From assembly GCF_000213975.1 (NCBI RefSeq), contig NZ_GL892076.1:1136698-1200697 (forward strand): a stretch of DNA of 64,000 nt. The letters run 5' to 3'. The DNA comes from Centipeda periodontii DSM 2778. Its GTDB lineage: Bacteria; Bacillota; Negativicutes; Selenomonadales; Selenomonadaceae. Every line of letters begins with the position of its first letter. Position 1 is the first letter of the stretch. Positions 42,962-50,773 of the stretch are shown here, piece after piece. The translations under genes and the position numbers were made by a program. Under the pieces are notes generated by a model that saw only the letters and a list, made by a program, of their open reading frames with translations, was not told the origin of the DNA and searched no databases.

Positions 42962-43674
42962 GTGACGATATGAGGATCGAAACACGGATTCAGGAGGTGC
43001 AACGCGCGATCGCAGCAGCGCGTGCACGGCGCTCACATGTGCCAAAGGATGCGCCTGTGGAACTGATTGCCGTGACGAAGAATCATCCCGTGGAGGCAAT
43101 GCAGGAAGCTGTTGATGCGGGGATTACGAACATTGGCGAGAACCGTGTGCAGGAGGCACTGGACAAGGCGAAGACCTTGGAGCGCGAGGTCAAATGGCAT
43201 CTCATCGGACATCTGCAGACGAATAAGGTGAAGCATGCCGTGCGGCAGTTTGACCTCATTCATTCGGTGGATTCTGTGCGGCTTGCGCAGGAGATCAACA
43301 AGGCAGCAGAGAAGTTCGGCAAGGTGCAGGATATCCTTGTGCAGATCAATCTGGCGCGTGAGGAGACGAAGTCCGGGATCTACCGTGAGGAACTGGATGA
43401 AATGCTTGCGGTGATCGATGCATTGCACGCTATTCGCTTGCAGGGTTTTATGTGCATTGCGCCGAATTATGACGATGTGCAGGAGTGCAGACCGCTTTTT
43501 CGCGCTATGTATGAACTTTTTCAGCAGGTGAAGGAATGCGAACCGCGCACGGCGGATATCCGCTATCTTTCGATGGGGATGACGCATGATTATGAGATCG
43601 CAGTTGAGGAAGGCGCGAATCTTGTACGTGTGGGTACGGCAATTTTTGGTGCACGTCAGTATAGGAAGCACTGA
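42958..43674 (+). CDS. yggS: PLP homeostasis protein YggS/YlmE, 3' end altered by a MITE
   Basis: PLP-binding protein that keeps pyridoxal phosphate balanced. The 238 residues have ELIAVTKNHPVEAM with the PLP Lys, NIGENRVQEALDK, WHLIGHLQTNK, DSVRLAQEINK and LSMGMTHDYEIAVEEGANLVRVGTAIFG. The last three codons (AGG AAG CAC) and the TGA stop come from the MITE that begins at 43664. If the element and one TATA target copy are removed, the frame reads Asn-Ala-Thr-Pro and stops at TAG. The core fold is complete, so function is probably kept. Confidence 0.94.
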   Translation: MSDDMRIETRIQEVQRAIAAARARRSHVPKDAPVELIAVTKNHPVEAMQEAVDAGITNIGENRVQEALDKAKTLEREVKWHLIGHLQTNKVKHAVRQFDLIHSVDSVRLAQEINKAAEKFGKVQDILVQINLAREETKSGIYREELDEMLAVIDALHAIRLQGFMCIAPNYDDVQECRPLFRAMYELFQQVKECEPRTADIRYLSMGMTHDYEIAVEEGANLVRVGTAIFGARQYRKH

Positions 43675-43823
43675 TAAATTCAGCACCGCCATCTTGACGT
43701 ATCTTTTTTGCCCGCACTTCGTCGGCAAATCCTCCACATAGCTTTGGCTATGCGTCCGGTTTGCCTCCTTGTTCGGATGAAAAAATCTACGCCAATCTGA
43801 GGGCCTATTTTATCAGCGATTCC
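43664..43823 (-). mobile_element. MITE-like element, copy 4 (160 bp)
   Basis: Begins GGAAGCACTGATAAATTC and ends TTTTATCAGCGATTCC, with perfect target copies TATA at 43660-43663 and 43824-43827. The centre has GGCAAA/TTTGCC and CATAGC/GCTATG nested stems. It overlaps the last 11 bases of yggS and sits between yggS and sepF. Confidence 0.9.
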
Positions 43824-43856
43824 TATAATGCAACTCCCTAGGAGGGTGAGGGATCA

Positions 43857-44375
43857 GTGAGTATCATTAAGAAAATATCAACGAAATTCATCGGCATTAC
43901 GCCGGAGGATGACGTGGAGGAGAACGAGGATCGGGAAGAGGAAAAGGAGAAGAAAGGCGCACCTGTGACCGAGATCGGCTCACGCGCGAGTCGCCGTACG
44001 CAGACGGGCGTGAATCTCTCTGCGTTTCCGGACTTTTCCGCATCCTCGAGCAGTTTGGGCGGCACGCCGGTCGACAACGTGGTTGCGGCATACCGCATGA
44101 ATGTTGTGGTCATTGAGCCACAGACATTTGACGATGCGCAGCAGGTAGCGATCAATCTGCAAAAAAAGAAGCCCGTTGTACTTAACTTTGAGAAAACAGA
44201 AAAGAGCGTGGCAAATCGAATCATTGACTTCATCAGTGGTACGACATACGCACTCAACGGGGATATTAAGAAAATCAGCAACAATGTGGTCCTCTGTGCA
44301 CCGAGCAATGTCAACGTAAGCTACTCCGAAGAAGAACACCGTCTCGGGGATAATATGTCCTTTCTGAACAGGTAG
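43857..44375 (+). CDS. sepF: Cell division protein SepF
   Basis: Membrane-binding protein that anchors FtsZ filaments. The 172 residues have an N-terminal amphipathic helix (MSIIKKISTKFIGI), an acidic/low-complexity linker and the SepF core (VVVIEPQTFDDAQQVAINLQKKKPVVLNFE, RIIDFISGTTYALNGDIKKI). The start is GTG at 43857 after GGAGGGTGAGGG. Before the MITE insertion this gene would have started soon after the yggS stop. Confidence 0.95.
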   Translation: MSIIKKISTKFIGITPEDDVEENEDREEEKEKKGAPVTEIGSRASRRTQTGVNLSAFPDFSASSSSLGGTPVDNVVAAYRMNVVVIEPQTFDDAQQVAINLQKKKPVVLNFEKTEKSVANRIIDFISGTTYALNGDIKKISNNVVLCAPSNVNVSYSEEEHRLGDNMSFLNR

Positions 44376-44380
44376 AGCAT

Positions 44381-45193
44381 ATGCGTGATGATATTCAGAT
44401 CGGCATCATCGGCGGCGGCGCGATGGCAGAGGCTCTGATTGCGGGGATGACGGAGCGGGGGGCGCTCCGCCCATCACAGATCAGCGTATCAGAGCATAAG
44501 GGCATGCGCTGTGATACGTTGGCACAGCGGTACGCAGTTCATGCACAGGTCGGGGCAGAGTCTTTTCTGCCTCGTATTCATCTGCTCATCCTCGCGGTAA
44601 AACCTGCGGCAGTAAAAGAGGCCATGCGTGAAACAGCAGCGCTTCTTCGGTCGGATGCGCTTGTTCTATCCATTGTTGCGGGGCTCACGGTCGCAGAGCT
44701 TGAGGTGGCATATCCGAATCATCCCGTCGTACGCGCGATGCCGAATACGCCGCTTGCCGTAGGGGCAGGCATGTCTGCCTATGCACGCGGCACACACGCA
44801 GATGCTGCGGTCTGTGCCACAGTGGAGGCAGTACTCGGCGCCGCAGGGCGCACAGTCGAGGTGCATGAGAGGGATCTTGATGCTGTGACGGGACTTTCGG
44901 GAAGCGGTCCTGCGTATGCCTTTCTTGTGCTGGAAGCACTCATTGAGGGGGGAGTTGCCGCAGGTCTGAAACGGGAGACGGCCTCCCTGCTCGCTGCGCA
45001 GACTCTCCTTGGGGCAGCGCAGATGGCGCTCACGGCAGAACACTCAGCTGCCGATCTCCGTGCGGCGGTTACGAGCCCTGCAGGCACAACCGCCGCCGGG
45101 CTGCGTGTCCTTGAACGCACGGGGGTGCGCTCGGCATTTATGGAAGCTGTCCTTGCGGCGACAAAGCGCTCGCAGGAACTTGGAGAACGCTGA
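44381..45193 (+). CDS. proC: Pyrroline-5-carboxylate reductase
   Basis: Final step of proline synthesis, reducing pyrroline-5-carboxylate with NAD(P)H. The 270 residues show the Rossmann loop IGIIGGGAMAEALIAGM, VRAMPNTPLAVGAGMSAY, and the catalytic end GLSGSGPAYAFLVLEAL with AAVTSPAGTTAAGLRVLE. It sits between sepF and ylmH where ylmG is usual in other Firmicutes; proC next to yggS is common in Proteobacteria. Confidence 0.96.
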   Translation: MRDDIQIGIIGGGAMAEALIAGMTERGALRPSQISVSEHKGMRCDTLAQRYAVHAQVGAESFLPRIHLLILAVKPAAVKEAMRETAALLRSDALVLSIVAGLTVAELEVAYPNHPVVRAMPNTPLAVGAGMSAYARGTHADAAVCATVEAVLGAAGRTVEVHERDLDAVTGLSGSGPAYAFLVLEALIEGGVAAGLKRETASLLAAQTLLGAAQMALTAEHSAADLRAAVTSPAGTTAAGLRVLERTGVRSAFMEAVLAATKRSQELGER

Positions 45194-45213
45194 TCGAATG
45201 GAGTATTGGGAAC

Positions 45214-46008
45214 ATGGCAGCAGAACAGAAGGAGCGAATTCTCCGATTTTATCGCGGAAGTGAGGGCGAGGAGACAGCAATCCGCCTGCTCGACCTCGCA
45301 GAGGCGGTCATGAAGACCTCAAAATTCCGGCTCAGTTCCTTTTTGGATCCCTATGGGCAGGAGATCGCCGAAACCATCTGCGCAAGCTATGATGGGATCC
45401 TGTTGGATTTTAACGGTGGATATGCGGGGGCGGAGCGCCAGCGTGCGATGCTGCGCCACAGAGATTTTGCAGGCACGCCCGACGGCTTTGGGATTGCCTG
45501 TGTGGAGGCTGCGTGGAACGGGCAGTTCGCGCGGCTTACGCATCGCGACGTACTCGGCGCCGTCATGGGGCTCGGCATCGAGCGCGAGCTGATCGGAGAT
45601 ATTCTTCCGGCTGCGGATACGGCGAAGATTATCTGCGATGTGAAAATTGCAGCTTTTATCATTCAAAATCTGACCATGATCGGTGCTGTTGGAGTCAAGG
45701 TACAGCTGAGCGATGTGACAGAGATTGCGCCGCGTGAGGAGCGGACGAAGGAGATCCGCGCGACGGTCGCTTCCCTGCGTCTCGATTCCATCGTCGCGGC
45801 GGGATTCGGAATCTCGCGTAGTCGTGCGGCGGATGACATAGCAGCAGACAAGGTGAAGCTCAACTGGCAGAGTACGGGCAGCGCCTCCAAGACGATCAAT
45901 GAGGGCGATGTGCTCTCCATGCGCGGACGCGGGCGCGTCGAGGTGACCGCGGTGTGCGGACAGACGAAGAAGGGCCGTACGGTCGTCGTATTGAAGCGAT
46001 TTTTTTGA
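45214..46008 (+). CDS. ylmH: S4-domain RNA-binding protein YlmH
   Basis: RNA-binding protein linked to ribosome rescue and to the division cluster in Firmicutes. The 264 residues include the FLDPYGQEIAETI and GTPDGFGIACVEA-like N-terminal blocks, DVLGAVMGLGIERELIGDI, and a C-terminal S4 domain (RLDSIVAAGFGISRSRAADDIAADKVKLNW) that binds RNA. It is followed by divIVA, the standard order. Confidence 0.92.
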   Translation: MAAEQKERILRFYRGSEGEETAIRLLDLAEAVMKTSKFRLSSFLDPYGQEIAETICASYDGILLDFNGGYAGAERQRAMLRHRDFAGTPDGFGIACVEAAWNGQFARLTHRDVLGAVMGLGIERELIGDILPAADTAKIICDVKIAAFIIQNLTMIGAVGVKVQLSDVTEIAPREERTKEIRATVASLRLDSIVAAGFGISRSRAADDIAADKVKLNWQSTGSASKTINEGDVLSMRGRGRVEVTAVCGQTKKGRTVVVLKRFF

Positions 46009-46025
46009 GGAAAGGCGGGAGCGGA

Positions 46026-46577
46026 ATGCTGACACCGATGGATATACACGCGAAGGAGTTTGGCAGGAGCTTTCGCGGATTCGATGAGACTGAGGTCAAC
46101 GATTTTCTCAACGAGGTGATGCAGGCATATGCGGCAGCGCTCGATGAGAACGAACACCTGCGCGCGGAGCTCGGGCGCGAGAGGGCGGCAGGCGATGAGT
46201 TCCGCCGCATCGAGCAGAGCATGCGCGAGACGCTGATCGTCGCACAGAAAACAGCCGAGGAAGTCACGGCAAATGCCAAGCGCAATGCGGATCAAATGCT
46301 TGAGGCGGCAGCAAAGGAGGCGCAGAATCTGCGCCGGGAGGCGACACTTCAGGCAAAGGCGCAGATGGACGATGCTGCGGACAAGGTGCGCGCTGTGGTC
46401 ATCGAGTACGAGCGTCTCGTGCATGAGAAGCACCAGTTCCTGCGCCGTATGAAGAGCAATGTGCAGGCAGAGCTTGCACTCATCAATGACGCGATTGCGG
46501 AGATGCCAGATATGGCAGCCGAAAAGAAGGCAAACCATGAGGCGGATGAGGGCAAGCAGGACAAGGAGGATATTTAA
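46026..46577 (+). CDS. divIVA: Cell-division initiation protein DivIVA
   Basis: Coiled-coil protein that marks negatively curved membrane at poles and septa. From the ATG at 46026 (183 residues), MLTPMDIHAKEFGRSFRGFDETEVNDFL is the conserved membrane-binding N-terminus, then heptad-like coiled coil (ALDENEHLRAELGRE and 80-150), and an acidic/lysine-rich tail. The frame upstream of 46026 overlaps ylmH and was left out. Confidence 0.94.
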   Translation: MLTPMDIHAKEFGRSFRGFDETEVNDFLNEVMQAYAAALDENEHLRAELGRERAAGDEFRRIEQSMRETLIVAQKTAEEVTANAKRNADQMLEAAAKEAQNLRREATLQAKAQMDDAADKVRAVVIEYERLVHEKHQFLRRMKSNVQAELALINDAIAEMPDMAAEKKANHEADEGKQDKEDI

Positions 46578-46582
46578 GAGCG

Positions 46583-47041
46583 ATGAGCGGACGTATGAAA
46601 GCCGCCTGTTCTTTTTGGGGCATATTACTGATCGACCAGTTGGTGAAATACTATGTGGAACTGACGATGCTGCCGGGAGAGAGCATCCCTGTTGCATCAC
46701 CGTTTTTTCATATCACATTCGTCCTCAATCCGGGGGCGGCGTTTGGCATCTTCCGCGATCAGCAGTGGCTCTTCCTCGTGACAGCAATCGTATTCTCCAT
46801 CGCTTTTCTCTTCTTATATGAGCGTCTGCGCCGGAGCGGTACGCTGATCCACTACGGCAGCGTTGCCCTCGCGGCGGGCGCCGTGAGCAATCTGATTGAC
46901 CGCATTCGCTTGGGGCACGTCGTGGATTTCTTCGATTTCCGCGTGTGGCCGGTATTTAATGTGGCAGATATTGCTATCGTTCTTGGGACGACTGCTGTTC
47001 TCTGGGCGCTCTTTGTGCAGAAAAAGGAGTTCCTGCGGTGA
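46583..47041 (+). CDS. lspA: Lipoprotein signal peptidase
   Basis: Aspartyl membrane protease that cleaves lipoprotein signal peptides at the lipobox. The 152-residue protein has four helices, with LIDQLVKYYV, VLNPGAAFGIF, and the two catalytic Asp in AVSNLIDRIRLGHVVDFFDF and VFNVADIAI. The stop overlaps rluD. The lipoprotein at 15.6 kb would be a substrate. Confidence 0.95.
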   Translation: MSGRMKAACSFWGILLIDQLVKYYVELTMLPGESIPVASPFFHITFVLNPGAAFGIFRDQQWLFLVTAIVFSIAFLFLYERLRRSGTLIHYGSVALAAGAVSNLIDRIRLGHVVDFFDFRVWPVFNVADIAIVLGTTAVLWALFVQKKEFLR

Positions 47042-47946
47042 ATGTTTTATTTGTAGCGGAACAGGTGGGAGAGCGCCTTGATGTCTTCCTTGTGCGGAGC
47101 ATGCCGGATTTTTCGCGCAGCTACCTACAGCGCCTCATTGCGGAGGAACTGGTCACAGTGGACGGTGTGACACGCAAGGCAAACTATAAGCTGCGCGGCG
47201 GTGAGCAGATTGCGTGCGCTGTGCCTGCTGCGGAAGAGGTTACGATCGCGGCAGAGGATATCCCGCTTGACGTTCTCTATGAGGATGCAGATATCATTGT
47301 CATTAACAAGCGGCGTGGCATGATTGTCCATCCCGCCGCAGGTGTCTATCAAGGGACACTCGTCAACGCCCTTCTCCATCACTGTCAGGATCTCTCGGGC
47401 ATCAACGGGGCACTGCGTCCCGGCATCGTGCATCGCCTCGACAAGGATACGTCCGGCGTCATGGTCGCGGCGAAGAATGACATGGCACATCACTATCTCG
47501 CGCATCAGATTCGGGATAAGGAGGCGCAGCGTGAGTACCGTGCCATCGTGCACGGGAATATTGTTCCACGTGCGGGCGTCATCACGGGGGATATCGGTCG
47601 GCACCCGACTGACCGGAAGAAGATGGCGATTGTACGAGAAAACGGCAAGCCTGCAACCACGCATTTCGAGGTCTTGGAGCGCTTTGGCGCCTACACCTAT
47701 GTCGCGTGTCGTCTCGAGACGGGACGCACGCACCAGATTCGCGTTCACATGACGAGCATCGGACACCCGCTTGTCGGTGATACGAAGTATACAGCGAAAA
47801 AACATCCGTTTGCGATCCAAGGGCAGGCGCTTCATTCCTTCTCGCTCAGCCTGACGCATCCGCGCACGGGAGAGGGGATGGTGTTCACCGCGCCGCTCCC
47901 TGCGGATATGGAGGAAATTTTGCACACGTTGCAAAGCAGCAGATAA
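47038..47946 (+). CDS. rluD: Ribosomal large-subunit pseudouridine synthase (RluD family)
   Basis: Makes pseudouridine in 23S rRNA. The 302 residues have an N-terminal S4 domain (RLDVFLVRSMPDFSRSYLQRLI), then LYEDADIIVINKRRGMIVHPA, and the catalytic loop GIVHRLDKDTSGVMV with the active Asp, then CRLETGRTHQIRVHM. Start GTG at 47038 overlaps the lspA stop by 4 bases; lspA-rluD-pyrR is the usual order in Firmicutes. Confidence 0.94.
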   Translation: MNVLFVAEQVGERLDVFLVRSMPDFSRSYLQRLIAEELVTVDGVTRKANYKLRGGEQIACAVPAAEEVTIAAEDIPLDVLYEDADIIVINKRRGMIVHPAAGVYQGTLVNALLHHCQDLSGINGALRPGIVHRLDKDTSGVMVAAKNDMAHHYLAHQIRDKEAQREYRAIVHGNIVPRAGVITGDIGRHPTDRKKMAIVRENGKPATTHFEVLERFGAYTYVACRLETGRTHQIRVHMTSIGHPLVGDTKYTAKKHPFAIQGQALHSFSLSLTHPRTGEGMVFTAPLPADMEEILHTLQSSR

Positions 47947-47958
47947 GGAGATGACAGG

Positions 47959-48507
47959 ATGATACAGTTCAGAGAAAAGGCAATCCTCATGGACGATGAT
48001 GGAATTCGGCGCGTGCTCATGCGGATTGCGCACGAGATTGTCGAGAAGAACAAGGGGACGGAGAACCTCGTACTCGTGGGCATCCGCACACGTGGGGTGC
48101 CGATTGCTGCGCGCATTGGCGCCGAGATCGCACGTATCGAACAGCGTGAACTGCCGCGCGGGGTGCTTGATATCACGCTTTACCGCGACGATCTCAACGA
48201 GCTGTCCTATCAGCCGATTGTGCATCCGACGGAGATGCCGGTCGATATCACGGGCAAGACCATCGTGCTTGTGGACGATGTGCTCTATACGGGGCGTACG
48301 ATCCGAGCCGCAATGAATGCACTCCTCGATATTGGACGCCCGCGCATGATCCAGCTCGCCGTCCTCATCGATCGCGGACATCGGGAGCTGCCCATACGCG
48401 CAGACTACGTCGGCAAGAATGTCCCGACCTCAGCGCACGAAGATGTTTCCGTATTGCTCAGGGATATTGATTCGGAGGAAAAGGTCGTCATTCGCGAACG
48501 TGTCTGA
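47959..48507 (+). CDS. pyrR: Bifunctional pyr operon regulator/uracil phosphoribosyltransferase PyrR
   Basis: UMP-sensing attenuator that binds pyr mRNA leaders and has weak uracil phosphoribosyltransferase activity. In 182 residues, the PRPP site is [19 protein letters not shown] and the end [24 protein letters not shown] is family-typical. No pyr genes follow in this window; a second, true upp lies at 58 kb. Confidence 0.95.
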   Translation: MIQFREKAILMDDDGIRRVLMRIAHEIVEKNKGTENLVLVGIRTRGVPIAARIGAEIARIEQRELPRGVLDITLYRDDLNELSYQPIVHPTEMPVDITGKTIVLVDDVLYTGRTIRAAMNALLDIGRPRMIQLAVLIDRGHRELPIRADYVGKNVPTSAHEDVSVLLRDIDSEEKVVIRERV

Positions 48508-48523
48508 ACCACAGATGGCAGGG

Positions 48524-48550
48524 GCGTAACGGACGTTGCGCTCTCTTTTT
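48524..48550 (+). terminator. Terminator after pyrR
   Basis: GCGTAAC and GTTGCGC pair (one G-U) around GGAC, followed by TCTCTTTTT. It closes the pgeF-to-pyrR run. Confidence 0.75.
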
Positions 48551-48558
48551 GTATCTTG

Positions 48559-48613
48559 GGAAGCACTGATAAATTCTGCACCAACGTAGCGGACCTATTT
48601 TATCAGCGATTCT
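48559..48613 (-). mobile_element. MITE-like element, copy 5 (55-bp internal deletion)
   Basis: Both ends are kept (GGAAGCACTGATAAATTC and TTTTATCAGCGATTCT), but most of the interior is lost. It has perfect 4-bp target copies CTTG at 48555-48558 and 48614-48617. It shows that the ends alone still behave as a defined unit, and it sits directly against the sigH -35 box. Confidence 0.85.
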
Positions 48614-48614
48614 C

Positions 48615-48644
48615 TTGACGGAAGTTTTGCAATAGAGGTATAAT
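48615..48644 (+). promoter_or_regulatory. Promoter of sigH
   Basis: TTGACG (48615-48620), 18-base gap, perfect TATAAT (48639-48644). The TTG of the -35 lies in the right-hand target copy of MITE copy 5. Confidence 0.75.
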
Positions 48645-48727
48645 GAAATCAGGACATTTGTAAGGGAAACTGCGCTTCGTTTGCAGGAGTTCAGTGATAA
48701 TCCTATAGGAGAGACGGAGCAGTCGTT

Positions 48728-49540
48728 ATGATTTTTTACGGCGATAAGCAAAAGTCCATGTTGGATGAGGATCAGGCATCATCGGATGAATTGGAGCCGG
48801 GTGATCTCGATGTGGAAGAGGACGAGACGGATGAGATAGCCGCAGAAAACAGTGTCTATGACGGGTATTCGGATGAGGAATTGCTCGCCCACATCCGCTC
48901 CTGTGAGGGCGATGAGGCGCTGGACTATCTCATCAACAAGTACCGTAACTTTGTGCGCTCCAAAGCGCGCTCCTACTTTCTCATCGGTGCGGACCGCGAG
49001 GATATTGTGCAGGAGGGCATGATCGGCTTCTTCAAGGCGATTCGTGACTATCGCGAGGACAAACTCTCGTCCTTCCGTGCATTTGCCGAGCTCTGCGTGA
49101 CGCGTCAGATCATCACGGCGATTAAGACGGCGACGCGGCAGAAGCACATCCCGCTGAACTCCTATGTCTCGCTCAACAAGCCCATCTATGACGAGGACTC
49201 CGACCGTACGCTACTCGATGTGCTCTCGGGCGCGCGCATCAGTGACCCCGAGGAGCTTGTCATCAGCCGCGAGGAATTCGTGGATATTGAGCAGAAGATG
49301 GAGGAGATCCTGAGCGATCTTGAGTGGCGCGTGCTCATGAGCTATCTCGACGGCAAGTCCTATCAGGAGATCGCGGTCGACCTGCACCGTCAGGTGAAGT
49401 CGATCGACAATGCCCTCCAGCGCGTAAAGCGCAAGTTGGAAAAATATATGGAGTCGCGCGGGGATGACCTCGACATCGGCACGGTCTATCGCGGACTCAC
49501 GACGATCAATCGCGGTGTACATACGCCAGAAGAGGAATAG
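48728..49540 (+). CDS. sigH: RNA polymerase sigma factor, SigH type
   Basis: Sigma-70-family factor similar to SigH of Bacillus. Region 2 is AEN...SDEELLAHIRSCEGDEALDYLINKYRNFVRSKA then DREDIVQEGMIGFFKAIRDY, with the CVTRQIITAIKTATRQKHIPLNSYVSL motif typical of SigH, and region 4 is LSDLEWRVLMSYLDGKSYQEIA. The 270-residue protein has about 40 extra acidic residues at the N-terminus and a C-terminal tail of about 30. An alternative is a stress or competence sigma factor; no spore genes are nearby. Confidence 0.9.
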   Translation: MIFYGDKQKSMLDEDQASSDELEPGDLDVEEDETDEIAAENSVYDGYSDEELLAHIRSCEGDEALDYLINKYRNFVRSKARSYFLIGADREDIVQEGMIGFFKAIRDYREDKLSSFRAFAELCVTRQIITAIKTATRQKHIPLNSYVSLNKPIYDEDSDRTLLDVLSGARISDPEELVISREEFVDIEQKMEEILSDLEWRVLMSYLDGKSYQEIAVDLHRQVKSIDNALQRVKRKLEKYMESRGDDLDIGTVYRGLTTINRGVHTPEEE

Positions 49541-49566
49541 GGGAGCAGAAAGCTCCTCTTTTTTAT
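49540..49566 (+). terminator. Terminator of sigH
   Basis: GGGGAGC and GCTCCTC form a stem around AGAAA, followed by TTTTTTATT. It begins at the last base of the stop codon. Confidence 0.85.
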
Positions 49567-49675
49567 TCATTTTTTCCATTCATTTTGCAATCAGAAAATA
49601 AGTAGAAAAAAGATTTTGAACCTGATATGATATCAGTAGATGTTGTTGTTCTTGTTCTGTAAAGGAGGTTCTGTC

Positions 49676-50407
49676 ATGTGGAAGAAAATCCAATTCGTCC
49701 TGTTTGCCTGCGTACTGTCCATGGTGTTTGTCAGCGTCGCTGCGACACAGGCAGAGGCTGCAGCAAAGGCGGCGGAGAAACCGGAGCGCATTGAGCTCGT
49801 GCTCATCCTCGATAAGAGCGGTTCGATGCAGGGACTGGAGTCCGACACAATCGGCGGATTCAACTCTATGATCGAGAAGCAGAAGGCGCTCGACGTTCCC
49901 GTGCGCGTGACGACCGTCCTCTTTAACGATAAGACGGACGTGCTCTATGAGAGCCGGAACATCGGTGCAGTGAAGCCGCTGACGGATAAGGAATACGAGG
50001 TGGGAGGCACGACGGCACTGCTCGATGCTGTTGGCAGTACGATTTTGAATGTGGAGCGTGAACCTGTCGTCAAGACGAAGGGAACAAAGGTGATCTTCGT
50101 CATCATTACGGACGGAATGGAGAATGCGAGCACGGAGTTCACGAAGCCGAAGGTCAAGCAGATGATCTCGGACAAGCAGGAAAAGGCAGGCTGGGACTTC
50201 GTCTACCTCGGCGCGAACATCGACGCGGCAGAGGAGGCAGGTGCGATTGGTGTGGATCGGGCGAATGCCGTGACGTATCGGAATACGGAGTCCGGTGTCC
50301 GCGCAAACTACGATGCGGTTTCTGCCTTTGTCGAAGAGGCTGCTGCTCCCTCTACGGCTGAGAAGGGACTGTGGCGCTCCCGTGTAGAAACAGACACATC
50401 CAAATAA
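49676..50407 (+). CDS. Secreted von Willebrand factor A domain protein
   Basis: Exported 243-residue protein. A signal peptide (cleavage near AEA) is followed by a vWA domain whose metal site (MIDAS) is DKSGSM at the start, a Thr in GGTTALLDAVG and an Asp in IITDGMENAS. Such domains bind protein partners through a metal ion. The C-terminus has an Ala/Pro stretch and no anchor. Function unknown; it lies just upstream of the cobalamin riboswitch but has no shared promoter. AAAGGAGG precedes the ATG. Confidence 0.88.
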   Translation: MWKKIQFVLFACVLSMVFVSVAATQAEAAAKAAEKPERIELVLILDKSGSMQGLESDTIGGFNSMIEKQKALDVPVRVTTVLFNDKTDVLYESRNIGAVKPLTDKEYEVGGTTALLDAVGSTILNVEREPVVKTKGTKVIFVIITDGMENASTEFTKPKVKQMISDKQEKAGWDFVYLGANIDAAEEAGAIGVDRANAVTYRNTESGVRANYDAVSAFVEEAAAPSTAEKGLWRSRVETDTSK

Positions 50408-50420
50408 GCGCATAAAACGA

Positions 50421-50449
50421 TTGACAATGAATGCGTAAAGATGTATTCT
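50421..50449 (+). promoter_or_regulatory. Promoter of the riboswitch-cbiK unit
   Basis: Perfect TTGACA, 17-base gap, TATTCT, about 30 bases before the aptamer. Confidence 0.75.
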
Positions 50450-50478
50450 ATGTATAGTTTTATAACTAAATGAAGGGG

Positions 50479-50641
50479 AAATAGGTGCAGCGCATTTGCG
50501 CATGCTTAATAGAGAAGCCGGATGAGCCGGCGCGGTCCCGCCACTGTGAGGGGAGCAAACCTGCAACGATGCCACTGGGAGAAAGAGCCTCTTGGGAAGG
50601 CGCAGGAGAGCGATGAACCGAGCCAGGAGAACTGCCTATTT
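50479..50641 (+). ncRNA. Cobalamin riboswitch aptamer
   Basis: Shows the class signatures in order: P1 arm AAATAGG (50479-50485) pairing with CCTATTT (50635-50641), AAGCCGGATGAGCCGG, the core GCGGTCCCGCCACTGTGA, GGGAAGGCGC-type stem, and the B12 box AGCCAGGAGAACTGCC at 50621-50636. The box differs from the usual GAGACCTGCC at one base (A for C). It precedes an intrinsic terminator and cbiK, so adenosylcobalamin is expected to lower cbiK expression by early termination. Confidence 0.93.
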
Positions 50642-50716
50642 GACAATCCACCGTGTGCCATAGGCACAGACCTGCGAGCGACGGGAAGGGGATTCATGTC
50701 CTGTATCAGGATCATG

Positions 50717-50751
50717 GGTTTTCTTGTTGCGGCAGGAAAGCCTTTATTTTT
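50717..50751 (+). terminator. Riboswitch expression-platform terminator
   Basis: GGTTTTCTTG and CAGGAAAGCC pair over 10 bp (two G-U) with loop TTGCGG, then TTTATTTTT. It lies between the aptamer and cbiK, about 20 bases before the start codon. A smaller hairpin (TGTGCC/GGCACA, near 50654-50668) could form the alternative structure. Confidence 0.8.
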
Positions 50752-50773
50752 CATCATTTTGGGAGGAATCCGC

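Noticed and set aside
45954..46025. Longer N-terminus for DivIVA
   Set aside because: This stretch is the end of ylmH read in another frame; the conserved N-terminus begins at 46026.
47959..48507. pyrR as the start of a pyrimidine operon
   Set aside because: A terminator and a MITE follow, then sigH; no pyr genes are in the window.
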